From NCBI RefSeq assembly GCF_024054565.1, contig NZ_JAMXLR010000089.1, positions 83,826 through 147,825 of the forward strand: DNA of 64,000 nucleotides, written 5' to 3'. Both the position numbers and the translations under genes were made by a program. Source of the stretch: Aeoliella straminimaris. Lineage in GTDB: Bacteria; Planctomycetota; Planctomycetia; Pirellulales; Lacipirellulaceae. Below the pieces are notes generated by a model. The model had not been told where the DNA came from. It saw only the letters and a program-made list of their open reading frames with translations, and did no database searches. Shown piece after piece: positions 25,955 to 34,341 of this stretch. The stretch's first letter is position 1, and each line of letters begins with the position of its first letter.

Positions 25955-26190
25955 TACAAACAGCGAGCGAGGGCCGTGAGGCCCCTGGTTGTGTTAAAGG
26001 TTGAGAAGTTGTTAGTAACTGTGCGCCAGGAGCGCTTCGCTCATTCGCAGAGCGATTGGCCACTATCGGTGGATTCAAAAGCTGTGGAACAACAGCTGTT
26101 CCAAAACTCGAGAGGCCCTGAAACCGGCAGGAGTCGTAAGGTGTTGTCTTAAAATGACTTAGAAATTCGATGGGGGCTGGCGCGGGGCGA

Positions 26191-26234
26191 GTTTTGGGAC
26201 AATGAATGGGACGTTGTCCAACTTGTCCCAAAAC
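26191..26234. terminator. Perfect 12-base inverted repeat, possible terminator
   Basis: GTTTTGGGACAA (26191-26202) pairs exactly with TTGTCCCAAAAC (26223-26234); the loop holds a smaller GGGAC-GTT-GTCC hairpin. It sits 19 bases past the stop of the minus-strand peroxidase gene, where a terminator would be. There is no clear T-run after it, so a binding site is also possible. Confidence 0.5.
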
Positions 26235-26253
26235 GCGAGCGCGCGAGTCGATG

Positions 26254-28146
26254 CTATTGCTCCGATATCGACACTGAGCTTCGCGAAAAGATCGCAGCCA
26301 CGCCAGCCAACAGGCAAGCGGTGACTACCGACGACGGCTCGGGTACGGCGAGGCGACGCGGACCGCCGCTGGGAACGCCAGGCACCTCACCCAGTACCAA
26401 CCCAAAGTTGGCCTTCCACAATTCATAGGCATCCTGGTTCATGCCGTTGCCGAGGTGGTTGCGCCAGGTGGTGTAGTCGGCCAGGTCTACCTTGCCATCG
26501 TTGTTGAAGTCGCCTTCGTTGAGTTCCACGAAGCCAGGCACGTAGAACACGTTGTCTTGCAAGCCGGTTACGTCGGTATTGCTTTGGATCACATCGGCTA
26601 GCGTGAGTGTGTCGAGGTCGACGATCGCGGCGATGTCGGGGGCGAGCGCGCCGTCCTGGTAGAGCCCGGCCACGTCGCCGGTGTAGAAAAAGCGATCGCC
26701 GTCGCGCAGGCGGGCAAACTGGCTGTCGATCACGGCCTTGAAGAAATTGCCAACGCTGGCACCAGGCACGTGGTCTTCGGCCAGGCCGCCGACCCAAGCG
26801 TCGACGTTCAAAATGTTGTTGCTATACAGATCGGCCAACGCCGCAGCGAGCTCAGTGTCGTGAGTGATACCGGCGAAGTTGGAGAGGCTTGGTTGGCCAT
26901 GGTTGCGTCGCAGATCGAGGTAGTCAGGCAGTCCAGCGTCTCGTCCACGCTGGATGTTGATCGCCGCCAGGTCCATACCCCCAGCGCCGGGCGGCCCGAA
27001 CAGCGACGTGCGCAGATCGTCGACCATGAGCGTGTCGATTTCTTCTGCACGCTGCGCGGCTGCCCCGCGAAGCAAGCCATCGATTAGGCCAGGATCGCCA
27101 TCAATGAGCGTGGGATTGTAGAACGCATTGCGTAGCGGCAAGTCCGTGGCGTTGCCCTCGGCGTCCCTCACCTGCAGATTGCTGGACACCTGGCTGTGCC
27201 CCAAGCGAAACGCGGCATGGGCAAACGCGTTGGTTATCGCCGCTGTGCTACTGGAACTGTAGGCGTGATCCGACGCACGGGGCGTGGTAGGTCCATCGCC
27301 GATCAGAGCAGGCAGGAACTCGTTATAGGTGATCGCTTGAATCTCCGCCCCCACCAACTTGCGGGCGAGTTGGAAACGGCCCTCGTCGTCCAACTGGGGA
27401 TCGGCCGTAGCAATGGCATCCACCAGGCGATTGTGCTCACGTGCGAAAACGGTTTGCAGCGACGTCAACAGCGGGTTCTCGTTGGCTCGAATATCGCCTG
27501 CCAGATACATGTCGGTGCTCGGGAGCGGGCCGTGGTTCTCGACTTCGAGGCCGGCGGTGTTCTTGGGTAGCAGATTGTTGGCGCCCATGGCCAGCTTACC
27601 GCCTGCGGCGCGAAGTGCGGCTGCGCGATCTGCGTCGTTTCCGTAGACGAGCGACGCATCCAAATAGCTCGTCACATTGTTAACGGGAGTCCGTGGACTG
27701 CGTCCCCCCGTACCTTCCCAATTGGCACGTACAAACGGGATGGGCGCCGGTCCCAGCGGATCGCCGGCGTCGTTGATCGCGATGGGGGCTTCGCCGTTAA
27801 CCTCCGGACCATCGTCGGTCATGACCATTTCCAGGTCGTGCGTCACAAACTGCCCCCAGGCCCAAGCCATATCGCTCAAGCCACGAACGCTCTTCACCGA
27901 TTGTGTTTGGGCGAACACGGCGTTGCTGATATCCCGAGCATTGGCTCGCTGCTCGTCGCCAATCATGTTTCCCTGGCCGTCGAGAAACCGGGCACTGTAA
28001 CCAAAGCGAATCATCCCCGTGCCAGCGGCCCCCCGGTCAGGGAATCCAAGGTTGTTGTTGGTGCCGTCGTACGTGCGGTACTGTGCCTGGGCCGATCCAG
28101 CGACCAACACCAAAGCGAGCGTGGCCTGGGATAGAGCTTTTATCAT
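26254..28146 (-). CDS. Animal-type haem peroxidase with dockerin and PEP-CTERM
   Basis: 630 residues from the ATG at 28146, which follows an AGGGGTG site and opens a signal peptide ending AQA. The body is of the peroxidasin/cyclooxygenase superfamily: WGQFVTHDLEMV carries the distal His, FAREHNRL and ITYNEFLPALIG are conserved core motifs, and AFRLGHSQV holds the proximal haem-ligand His. It should use hydrogen peroxide to oxidise halide or phenolic substrates outside the cytoplasm. It ends in a shortened dockerin-like motif (DFNNDGKVDLADY, then a second repeat lacking most ligands) and AVPEP with a hydrophobic tail. Surface-sorted bacterial animal-type peroxidases with this tail are unusual. 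Confidence 0.88.
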   Translation of the reverse strand: MIKALSQATLALVLVAGSAQAQYRTYDGTNNNLGFPDRGAAGTGMIRFGYSARFLDGQGNMIGDEQRANARDISNAVFAQTQSVKSVRGLSDMAWAWGQFVTHDLEMVMTDDGPEVNGEAPIAINDAGDPLGPAPIPFVRANWEGTGGRSPRTPVNNVTSYLDASLVYGNDADRAAALRAAGGKLAMGANNLLPKNTAGLEVENHGPLPSTDMYLAGDIRANENPLLTSLQTVFAREHNRLVDAIATADPQLDDEGRFQLARKLVGAEIQAITYNEFLPALIGDGPTTPRASDHAYSSSSTAAITNAFAHAAFRLGHSQVSSNLQVRDAEGNATDLPLRNAFYNPTLIDGDPGLIDGLLRGAAAQRAEEIDTLMVDDLRTSLFGPPGAGGMDLAAINIQRGRDAGLPDYLDLRRNHGQPSLSNFAGITHDTELAAALADLYSNNILNVDAWVGGLAEDHVPGASVGNFFKAVIDSQFARLRDGDRFFYTGDVAGLYQDGALAPDIAAIVDLDTLTLADVIQSNTDVTGLQDNVFYVPGFVELNEGDFNNDGKVDLADYTTWRNHLGNGMNQDAYELWKANFGLVLGEVPGVPSGGPRRLAVPEPSSVVTACLLAGVAAIFSRSSVSISEQ

Positions 28147-28436
28147 CGAATCGCACCCCTGTTTCACATCGACCTAGAGGCCATGAGATTAGGGGATTTA
28201 TGATACCCGAAGCTGCCGACCGCCACAATGGAAAAACAGGACACGAATTCCGTACCGGCTACATCGTCCGACGAACTCTCCGGCTCCTTCGCCACCACGA
28301 TGCAGACAACACATCAGCGTAGAGAAGGGCAGCCCGCCAAAAACAACACCGCGGCGCCGGTTACGATGACGAATCAATCGTAGCGCGGCACCGCGGCGGG
28401 GTGTGTTTCCGGGATGGATTGTTGTAGCCGGGGGGC

Positions 28437-29501
28437 TCAATCGCGGCGGGTGACAATCCATTCGAAGGCCCCACTGGGCTTCATGACCAAAACCTTTCCG
28501 TGCCCGGATGTCAGGTCGTTGATCGTCGTGGAATACTCCTCCGAAGGTTTACCGTCGGCAGTCCAGGTAAGCAGTTCCTGCTCGCGGTTGAGCGAGCCCG
28601 ACAGGTTTTGTGTCGCGCCGGTGGTTTGGTTGGAGTACACGCCTCGTACCTTTCCCTGCCGGCTGATCGACAGTTGCATCACGCGGGTGGGGGGCGAGTT
28701 GGGGCCCGGTGAAAGGTCGAAGGTGCCGAGTGTCATCCACTCTTCGCCGCCCTCGGCCGCCAGCGGAGCTGGGGCCGGCTCGCCGGAAGCCTCGTCGTAG
28801 GCCGCACTATTGTAGAAGTAAGGGTCGCCGCCGACCGCGTCCGTCGGTCGCCCGGCTGAATAGGACGCGGGGTACGCCGTCGCGGCGGTCCAAGCCCGGA
28901 CGCTGGCGGCCGTAGCAACAGCCGCTGGGCGAGCGTAAGGATGCGTGGCTTGCCAGGCGTTGGGGTGGTTGGCGTACCAGACAGGGGTGAAGGGCTCGGG
29001 TCCCGTTTGCCAGTTGTTGACGGCCGACTGCACATTGCCAGCCGAGGGATTGGTCTGCACTTCGATGTTTGTGGAACTGAAGTTTTGAATAGTGGTATCG
29101 AACCGGTTCGTTTGGATCTGATTGGTGCGGCTGCCTGGTTGGCTTGGCGCCGCATTGCTTTGAGCCTTACCAGAGAGGAACTGCTGCACCTGCTGCGGCG
29201 AGGTGGCTCGTCGCTCAGTGGCTGATGGGGTGGCAGCCCGACCTACATTCTGCTGAGTCTGGTTGAGCTGTCCGACGTTTAAGTTGCCGTAGTTCTGGCT
29301 GCCCGGTCTAGGAGCAGCCGTGCGAAGGTTGTTGGCCGAGGCAGCGCTGAAGTTACGTGCACCGGGCTGCACCGCACCCGCCGGACGGGCACCAGCAGCG
29401 CGCGGGCCGCCACGCCCACGGGCAAAGCCATCGCCACAGACAACCAGCGTCAGAAGCAGAGTCACAGTGAGTAGCAGTCGCGCAGTGTACGAATGAATCA
29501 T
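28437..29501 (-). CDS. Hypothetical secreted Ala/Pro/Asn-rich protein
   Basis: 354 residues, not recognised. A signal peptide (LLLTVTLLLTLVVCGDGFA) is followed by a long low-complexity, probably disordered part (GGPRAAGARPAGAVQPGAR, QLNQTQQNVG) to about residue 240, with WYANHPNAWQATHPYARP in the middle. The last 100 residues are ordered and repeat-like (EEWMTLGTFDLSPGPN, GKVRGVYSNQTTGATQNLSG, EFEW-like end AFEWIVTRRD). The mix suggests a cell-wall or matrix protein with a C-terminal beta domain. Confidence 0.75.
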   Translation of the reverse strand: MIHSYTARLLLTVTLLLTLVVCGDGFARGRGGPRAAGARPAGAVQPGARNFSAASANNLRTAAPRPGSQNYGNLNVGQLNQTQQNVGRAATPSATERRATSPQQVQQFLSGKAQSNAAPSQPGSRTNQIQTNRFDTTIQNFSSTNIEVQTNPSAGNVQSAVNNWQTGPEPFTPVWYANHPNAWQATHPYARPAAVATAASVRAWTAATAYPASYSAGRPTDAVGGDPYFYNSAAYDEASGEPAPAPLAAEGGEEWMTLGTFDLSPGPNSPPTRVMQLSISRQGKVRGVYSNQTTGATQNLSGSLNREQELLTWTADGKPSEEYSTTINDLTSGHGKVLVMKPSGAFEWIVTRRD

Positions 29502-29775
29502 GAATTCTCCAACGACAGAAAATGCAGGGTAGGGCAGGGGAGTGTCGCCAGACTCAGTGCCGGCGAGGGAAAAGGGCCGACGCCATGCGCTCAGGCATAC
29601 CGCGGCGTTCCGAAAGCGTAGTTCACGCCAGCAGTCCGAGTGGGCCGCGACAAACCAGGTTTTCGGTTAAAGCGATTATCGCGATTGTGCCGATGTACTT
29701 TGCAGGCACGGGCGTGCGCGCCGGGTGCTTGTGTTGCTAGCAGGGGGGCCTGCCGGCCACAAAGCGAAACTGTCG
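29502..29775. other. Divergent intergenic region
   Basis: About 275 bases between the minus-strand secreted protein and the plus-strand lipoprotein. It must carry both promoters. I see no clear gene or hairpin. Confidence 0.45.
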
Positions 29776-31137
29776 ATGCGACTGCTCACGCGACTTTGCT
29801 CGCTTATTCTGCTTACCACCCTCGCCACGGGGTGCAGCCTTGTGCTTCCCGAAGTGGCAACCATGCCGGTGGTGCACAACCCGTTTCCACAGCTCAGCCG
29901 CGTGGCGGTGCTGCCGTTCTTTAACCTGAGCGACGAACCCACCGTCAACGGACGGCAGTTCGCGCTGGCTTATTTTGCCGAGCTACAGGCCGTACCGGGC
30001 TTCGAAGTCATACCACTGGGCGTGGTGGAAGAAGCCATTCTGGAAAACAACATCAACACGGCGGACCCCGAGGAAGTGCGACGCCTGGGCAACATCCTGG
30101 GCGCCGACGCCGTAGTGGTGGGAGCGGTTACCGACTACACCCCCTACTATCCGCCGCGGTGCGGTATGCGGGTCGAGTGGTACGCCACGAACCCCGGCTT
30201 CCACGAGATACCGGCTGGCTATGGTTTGCCTTGGGGCACGCGGCAAGAGGAGTACATTCCGCAGGACATCGTGTTCGAAGCGGAGATGGCCCTGGCCCGC
30301 GAGCAGATGAAAACCCAATCGCCCGATTGCAGCAAGATTGGCGAACCGGCCTACATGCTACCGATCGACGCGCAGCCCATGTATCCACCGTCGGTGATGC
30401 CATCGGACGAGGACTTGCCGGTACCACCGCTTCCCAAGCCGCCAACCAGACTGGACTCTACCCCTGGCGGTACGTCAAAGAGTGGCGCACCACCGGTTGA
30501 TATCCGTAGTCGTTTCACTTCGACTCCACCGACCGCCGCAGAACCTGACACCGACGCGCTGCCTGCGGAAACCAAGGACCAGCAGCCCGCAGATTTCGAC
30601 CTCCCAGCCGAGGAAAGCCACGGCTCACAGGATGCGGATGTTTCGCCAACCTACGAAGCACCTGCGGAAAGCAACCCAGGAGACGAAACCGTGTGGCGAC
30701 CGCGCAAGCAGTCGACATACAAGGTGGCCGTCCACGAAGCGCAAGCACCGCCAGCGTCTGATGCAATCGCTACCGCTAGCGCAATCGCTCCGGGGATGGA
30801 AAATAATTTTGGGGGCGGGTTGCCGCCCGATTGGCCTGATCCGCACGGTTTCATTCCACCTGGTCCTTCGCCTGTGCGGCCTCCCTGCATCAACAATCCC
30901 GGCCCCGTCATGACGCATACTCGGATATTCTTGGGTAATGATCCTGAATTCACTTCGGCCCTTGCGGCCTATGTCGAATTTCGCGACGACGCGCGGTTTG
31001 GCGGGTGGCGTTCGTACTTGGAACGCAGCGAAGACTTCATTCGCTTCTGTTGCCACCTGCATATCAGCGAGATGCTCTCGGCGCGTGGCGGAGCAACCGA
31101 AACCCGAGTGGTGCGGCATTGGTCAAATAGCCGATAG
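29776..31137 (+). CDS. Lipoprotein with CsgG/TolB-N-like domain
   Basis: 453 residues from the ATG at 29776, chosen because it opens a lipoprotein signal peptide with lipobox LATGC (Cys20). The first 150 residues look like the nucleotide-free alpha/beta domain of CsgG/GNA1162-type lipoproteins (RVAVLPFFNLSDEPTVNGRQFALAYFAELQ, GFEVIPLGVVEEAI, LGNILGADAVVVGAVTDYTPYYPP). A long Pro/Thr/Ser/Glu-rich linker (about 190-350) leads to a conserved C-terminal part (LGNDPEFTSALAAYVEFRDD, RSEDFIRFCCHLHISEML). Probably an outer-membrane-linked lipoprotein; function unknown. Confidence 0.75.
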   Translation: MRLLTRLCSLILLTTLATGCSLVLPEVATMPVVHNPFPQLSRVAVLPFFNLSDEPTVNGRQFALAYFAELQAVPGFEVIPLGVVEEAILENNINTADPEEVRRLGNILGADAVVVGAVTDYTPYYPPRCGMRVEWYATNPGFHEIPAGYGLPWGTRQEEYIPQDIVFEAEMALAREQMKTQSPDCSKIGEPAYMLPIDAQPMYPPSVMPSDEDLPVPPLPKPPTRLDSTPGGTSKSGAPPVDIRSRFTSTPPTAAEPDTDALPAETKDQQPADFDLPAEESHGSQDADVSPTYEAPAESNPGDETVWRPRKQSTYKVAVHEAQAPPASDAIATASAIAPGMENNFGGGLPPDWPDPHGFIPPGPSPVRPPCINNPGPVMTHTRIFLGNDPEFTSALAAYVEFRDDARFGGWRSYLERSEDFIRFCCHLHISEMLSARGGATETRVVRHWSNSR

Positions 31138-31295
31138 GGTCCTGTAGCAGCGTCTAGGCAAGACTTGCAGACCGGGCCGCGGATTCGGCCCCAGCAGGTA
31201 ATAGCCGTTGAGCTGCGGTGTGTGATTGCACCGCTTGCTCCGCTGCGGCCCGCAACTTCCCCCCGCACGAACCCGCCTGCACGGAGGCCCCGGCT

Positions 31296-31532
31296 GTGAA
31301 CGACGACATCAATGTGCTTGCACTGGTCAAAGGCAAAGAACGCTACATCTTTCTGTTCGACGATTCGCAGCAGGCCGACGCCTTGCGAATGCTGGGTCGC
31401 CATGCCGCGAATCCGGAACTGAGCTTCAGTTGGTATGACGCCGCGGTGCTGGGCAAAAAGATTCGTAACGAAGCCACGTCGCGCGAACGAGCGCGGTTCA
31501 CCATTCCTCAATCGAGCGATATCGACGAGTAG
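31296..31532 (+). CDS. Small hypothetical protein upstream of xerC
   Basis: 78 residues from the GTG at 31296, which has a GGAGG site eight to nine bases before it; the frame extends upstream but without such a site. Sequence VLALVKGKERYIFLFDDSQQADALRMLGRHAANPELSFSWYDAAVL suggests a small alpha/beta protein. Its stop codon is directly followed by the ATG of xerC, so the two are translated together. Proteins of this kind next to recombinase genes occur in planctomycetes; no function is known. Confidence 0.7.
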   Translation: MNDDINVLALVKGKERYIFLFDDSQQADALRMLGRHAANPELSFSWYDAAVLGKKIRNEATSRERARFTIPQSSDIDE

Positions 31533-32432
31533 ATGCATCGCGAGATCGCTCAATTCCTTCGGCACCTGGATGCGGAACGCAACGCTAGCCCGCACACGCT
31601 GAAGGCTTATCGAGAGGATCTGATCTCGCTGGCCGAGTATTTGGCGGACGATGCAGGTCTGGCGCCGGACCCTGTTTCGATCACCACCGTCGAACTACGC
31701 GGCTACGTGGCGGCGCTGGCCGAGGCGGGCTTTGCCAAGACGTCCATCGCAAGGCGATTGGCGTCCGTGCGAAGCTTCTATCGCTTCGGTCAGCGCGAGG
31801 GCTGGGCGAAAGCAAACCCGGCCACCGCGCTGCGCAACCCACGTAAGAGCCGCAAGCTGCCGCACTTCCTCACTACCGATGAGATCGGCCGCCTGCTGGC
31901 CGCTCCGCCGAAGCGTGGCAAGCAAGGGATCCGCGATCGGGCGATCCTCGAGACGCTCTATTCGGCTGGTCTGCGTGTAAGCGAACTGGTGGGCATGAAC
32001 GACGGCGACCTGGACCTCGAACAGGGCATTGTGCACGTGCGTGGAAAGGGGCGCAAGGAGCGCCTTGCCCCCGTGGGCAGCTACGCCGCGTCGGCCCTAA
32101 GAGACTGGCTGGCGGTGCGAGAACTGTCGTCCAAGGAAGAGTCGGGGCGCGCGGCGCCTGTGTTCACCAACCGCTTTGGTACTCGGCTCACTACGCGTAG
32201 CGTAGGCCGCATGCTTGAAAAGCACATCGCCACGGCGTCGCTCGACGGCCGGACCTCGCCCCACACGCTACGCCACAGTTTTGCCACGCACCTGCTGGAC
32301 CGCGGCGCCGATATCCGCAGCGTACAGGAACTGCTGGGACACAAGAGCCTGGTCACGACGCAAATCTACACGCACGTCTCGACCAGCACGCTCCGTGCAG
32401 CGTACGAGCGAGCCCATCCGAGGGCGGGATAG
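31533..32432 (+). CDS. xerC: Tyrosine recombinase XerC
   Basis: 299 residues, the usual XerC/XerD length. An N-terminal SAM-like core-binding domain (FLRHLDAERNASPHTLKAYREDL) precedes the catalytic domain with all active residues: Arg148 (SAGLRVSEL), Lys172 (RGKGRKE), His244 and Arg247 (SPHTLRHSFATH), His270 (LLGHKSL) and Tyr279 (IYTHV). It should resolve chromosome dimers at dif together with XerD. Nothing around it looks like an integrated element, so a housekeeping role is likely. XerD could not be excluded by sequence alone. Confidence 0.88.
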   Translation: MHREIAQFLRHLDAERNASPHTLKAYREDLISLAEYLADDAGLAPDPVSITTVELRGYVAALAEAGFAKTSIARRLASVRSFYRFGQREGWAKANPATALRNPRKSRKLPHFLTTDEIGRLLAAPPKRGKQGIRDRAILETLYSAGLRVSELVGMNDGDLDLEQGIVHVRGKGRKERLAPVGSYAASALRDWLAVRELSSKEESGRAAPVFTNRFGTRLTTRSVGRMLEKHIATASLDGRTSPHTLRHSFATHLLDRGADIRSVQELLGHKSLVTTQIYTHVSTSTLRAAYERAHPRAG

Positions 32433-32507
32433 CGATTCCAGACACGTCATCCTGATCTGCAGCGCCTAGCCGACGAGCCACGTCTGGTCGGCTTATTGTT
32501 GTCGCGG

Positions 32508-33230
32508 TTAGCCACGATCCCCCAACTCCTTTACTCTCCGCCTCAACTCTTCCGTCAACTTATCAATCGCGGTCTGCTCGTCCCATTCATCCTGCACGAA
32601 GTCTCGTGGCAACAGCGGTGGGCCGAAGCGAACTTCGATTCGACAAAGCTTGCGTGGCAGTTTCCGCGTCGGGGGCCAGGCTTCGAATGCGCCGTGGATG
32701 TAAACAGGCACGGCCGGTGTGCCGAGTGTGGCCATCAGCATGCCGACGCCCGGTTTGAATTCCTGCATTTCGCCTGTGGTGGTGCGGGTGCCCTCGGGGA
32801 ACCAGCCGAGCGAGTACCCTTCGCGCAGGGCTGCCGCTCCCACCGCCAGGGCCGAGAGGTCGCGATCCAGCGGAATGGTTCCCGCCAGGCGGTTGGCAAA
32901 CCGGCGAAACGGATTGGTCAGCACCGCACCACGACGTCCCGCCCAACGAAGCTGGCGAGCTGTGCGGTAGTCGATCAACGATAGAATCGCCGCCGGATCG
33001 AGCGAACTGGTGTGGTTGGGGCACAGCAGAAAGGTTCCGTCGGGCAGGTGTTCGAGGCCAATCGCCCTGGTGCCAAACAGCATGCGCATCACCAGACGGT
33101 TTATCCCAAACAGGATGGCCCGCAGTCCACCAGCCACGATACCGAGCGGCTTTAGCCACCGCCGCTGCGTGGCGTCGAGGTGCTCGATTGGCCGGTCGAT
33201 GAGGCGGTGGATGTCGATATTGTCAGTCAT
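32508..33230 (-). CDS. plsC: 1-acyl-glycerol-3-phosphate acyltransferase family
   Basis: 240 residues with the acyltransferase motifs NHTSSLD (His73-x4-Asp78, catalytic) and FPEGTRT (144-150, phosphate binding). It should add an acyl chain to lysophosphatidate or a related lipid at the inner membrane. The N-terminal part has a hydrophobic stretch (GIVAGGLRAILFGINRLV) that would anchor it. The metallophosphoesterase gene is divergent, with 55 bases between starts, so the two share a promoter region. Confidence 0.85.
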   Translation of the reverse strand: MTDNIDIHRLIDRPIEHLDATQRRWLKPLGIVAGGLRAILFGINRLVMRMLFGTRAIGLEHLPDGTFLLCPNHTSSLDPAAILSLIDYRTARQLRWAGRRGAVLTNPFRRFANRLAGTIPLDRDLSALAVGAAALREGYSLGWFPEGTRTTTGEMQEFKPGVGMLMATLGTPAVPVYIHGAFEAWPPTRKLPRKLCRIEVRFGPPLLPRDFVQDEWDEQTAIDKLTEELRRRVKELGDRG

Positions 33231-33285
33231 AGTGGGTAGCGGCCAGGTGATTTGCAGTGGGCGACAATAACGAACAAGATAGGGT

Positions 33286-34119
33286 ATGCTTTCGATCTGT
33301 CATATCTCCGACTTGCACTTCGGCCCTCCGTATCTACCCGAAGTGGGCGAAAGGCTGCGAGAATCGGTACAGCGGCTGGCACCGCAGGTCATTGTCGCCA
33401 GCGGCGATTTCACGCAGCGGGCCACTCCAGAGCAGTTCGCCGCGGCCCGGGCGTACCTCGATACTCTGCCGGCAGTGCCCACCATTGTCACGCCAGGCAA
33501 CCACGACGTGCCGGTGTATCGCGTGTGGGAACGGCTCACCAACCCGTACGGCAACTACCGCCAACACATCTCCAGCGAGCTCGACACCGTTACGGAGGTC
33601 CCCGGCGCGGTGTTTGTGGCCCTGAATTCCATGTCGCCCTACACGGCGATCACCAACGGGCGGATCCACGAGCGGCAGCTCGACTTTGCCGCCGAGGTAC
33701 TCTCGCGCCATCCCGATGAGACGCTCAAGGTGGTGGTGGCCCATCACCACTTCGCCCCCGCCCCCGACTACGAGCAAACGGACGTCATGCCCAAGGCCAA
33801 GCGGGCGCTCGACCGCTTCGCGGAGTTGGGAGTCGACATGATCCTGGGAGGGCACCTGCATCGGGCGTATATCGGCAACTCGCTGGACATCTACGCCGGC
33901 AAGCAGCGCGACCGGGGCATCACTATCGTCCAGTGCGGCACTTCTACTTCCCGGCGCGGCCGCGCCCGAGAACGAGAGAAGAACAGCTTCAACTACATTC
34001 AGGCCAGTGATAGCGAGATTGTGGTCACGCACCAGATGTTCTTGTCGAAAGCTGGCAACTTCGAGGCCGTGGGCCAGCACCGGTTTCCGCGGTGGCCGCA
34101 TCGGTCGCTGACAACCTAG
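33286..34119 (+). CDS. Calcineurin-like metallophosphoesterase (CpdA-like)
   Basis: 277 residues with the five metallophosphoesterase motifs in order: ISDLHFG (Asp9, His11), SGDFTQRA, TPGNHD, VVAHHHF and GGHLHRAY. The order and spacing fit the 3',5'-cyclic-nucleotide phosphodiesterase CpdA subgroup, though other phosphodiester substrates are possible. Cytoplasmic. It runs divergently from the acyltransferase gene. Confidence 0.88.
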   Translation: MLSICHISDLHFGPPYLPEVGERLRESVQRLAPQVIVASGDFTQRATPEQFAAARAYLDTLPAVPTIVTPGNHDVPVYRVWERLTNPYGNYRQHISSELDTVTEVPGAVFVALNSMSPYTAITNGRIHERQLDFAAEVLSRHPDETLKVVVAHHHFAPAPDYEQTDVMPKAKRALDRFAELGVDMILGGHLHRAYIGNSLDIYAGKQRDRGITIVQCGTSTSRRGRAREREKNSFNYIQASDSEIVVTHQMFLSKAGNFEAVGQHRFPRWPHRSLTT

Positions 34120-34341
34120 GGAGTGGCTCCCACCACCATTGGCGAATCTACGCGTCACGCTGCATGCTCCAGCAGGTCCGCTTGTGCTGATTGTAGGTTG
34201 CCAGATCTCGCCGCCGGCTTGATGCCTTTGCGGTTTTGTTGACCGTTGGCAACAGGTGACCTAGATACTTGTGGTGCTTCGCAACACCCGTTGCGTCCGC
34301 ACCCACTGTACATCCAAGCTGCCCCACTTGTTTCGCCAATC

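Larger units (their letters stand above)
25589..26253. other. Intergenic region with repeats
   Basis: About 665 bases without a convincing gene. It contains one copy of a dispersed repeat (25891-25954), a GGGCC-GTGA-GGCCC hairpin near 25970-25986, and a perfect 12-base inverted repeat at 26191-26234 next to the peroxidase stop codon. Two overlapping opposite frames here were judged chance. Confidence 0.55.

Noticed and set aside
31533..32432. The tyrosine recombinase as an integrase marking a genomic island
   Set aside because: Length and motifs match housekeeping XerC, no tRNA or direct repeat is nearby, and the flanking genes (acyltransferase, phosphoesterase, regulator) are ordinary.
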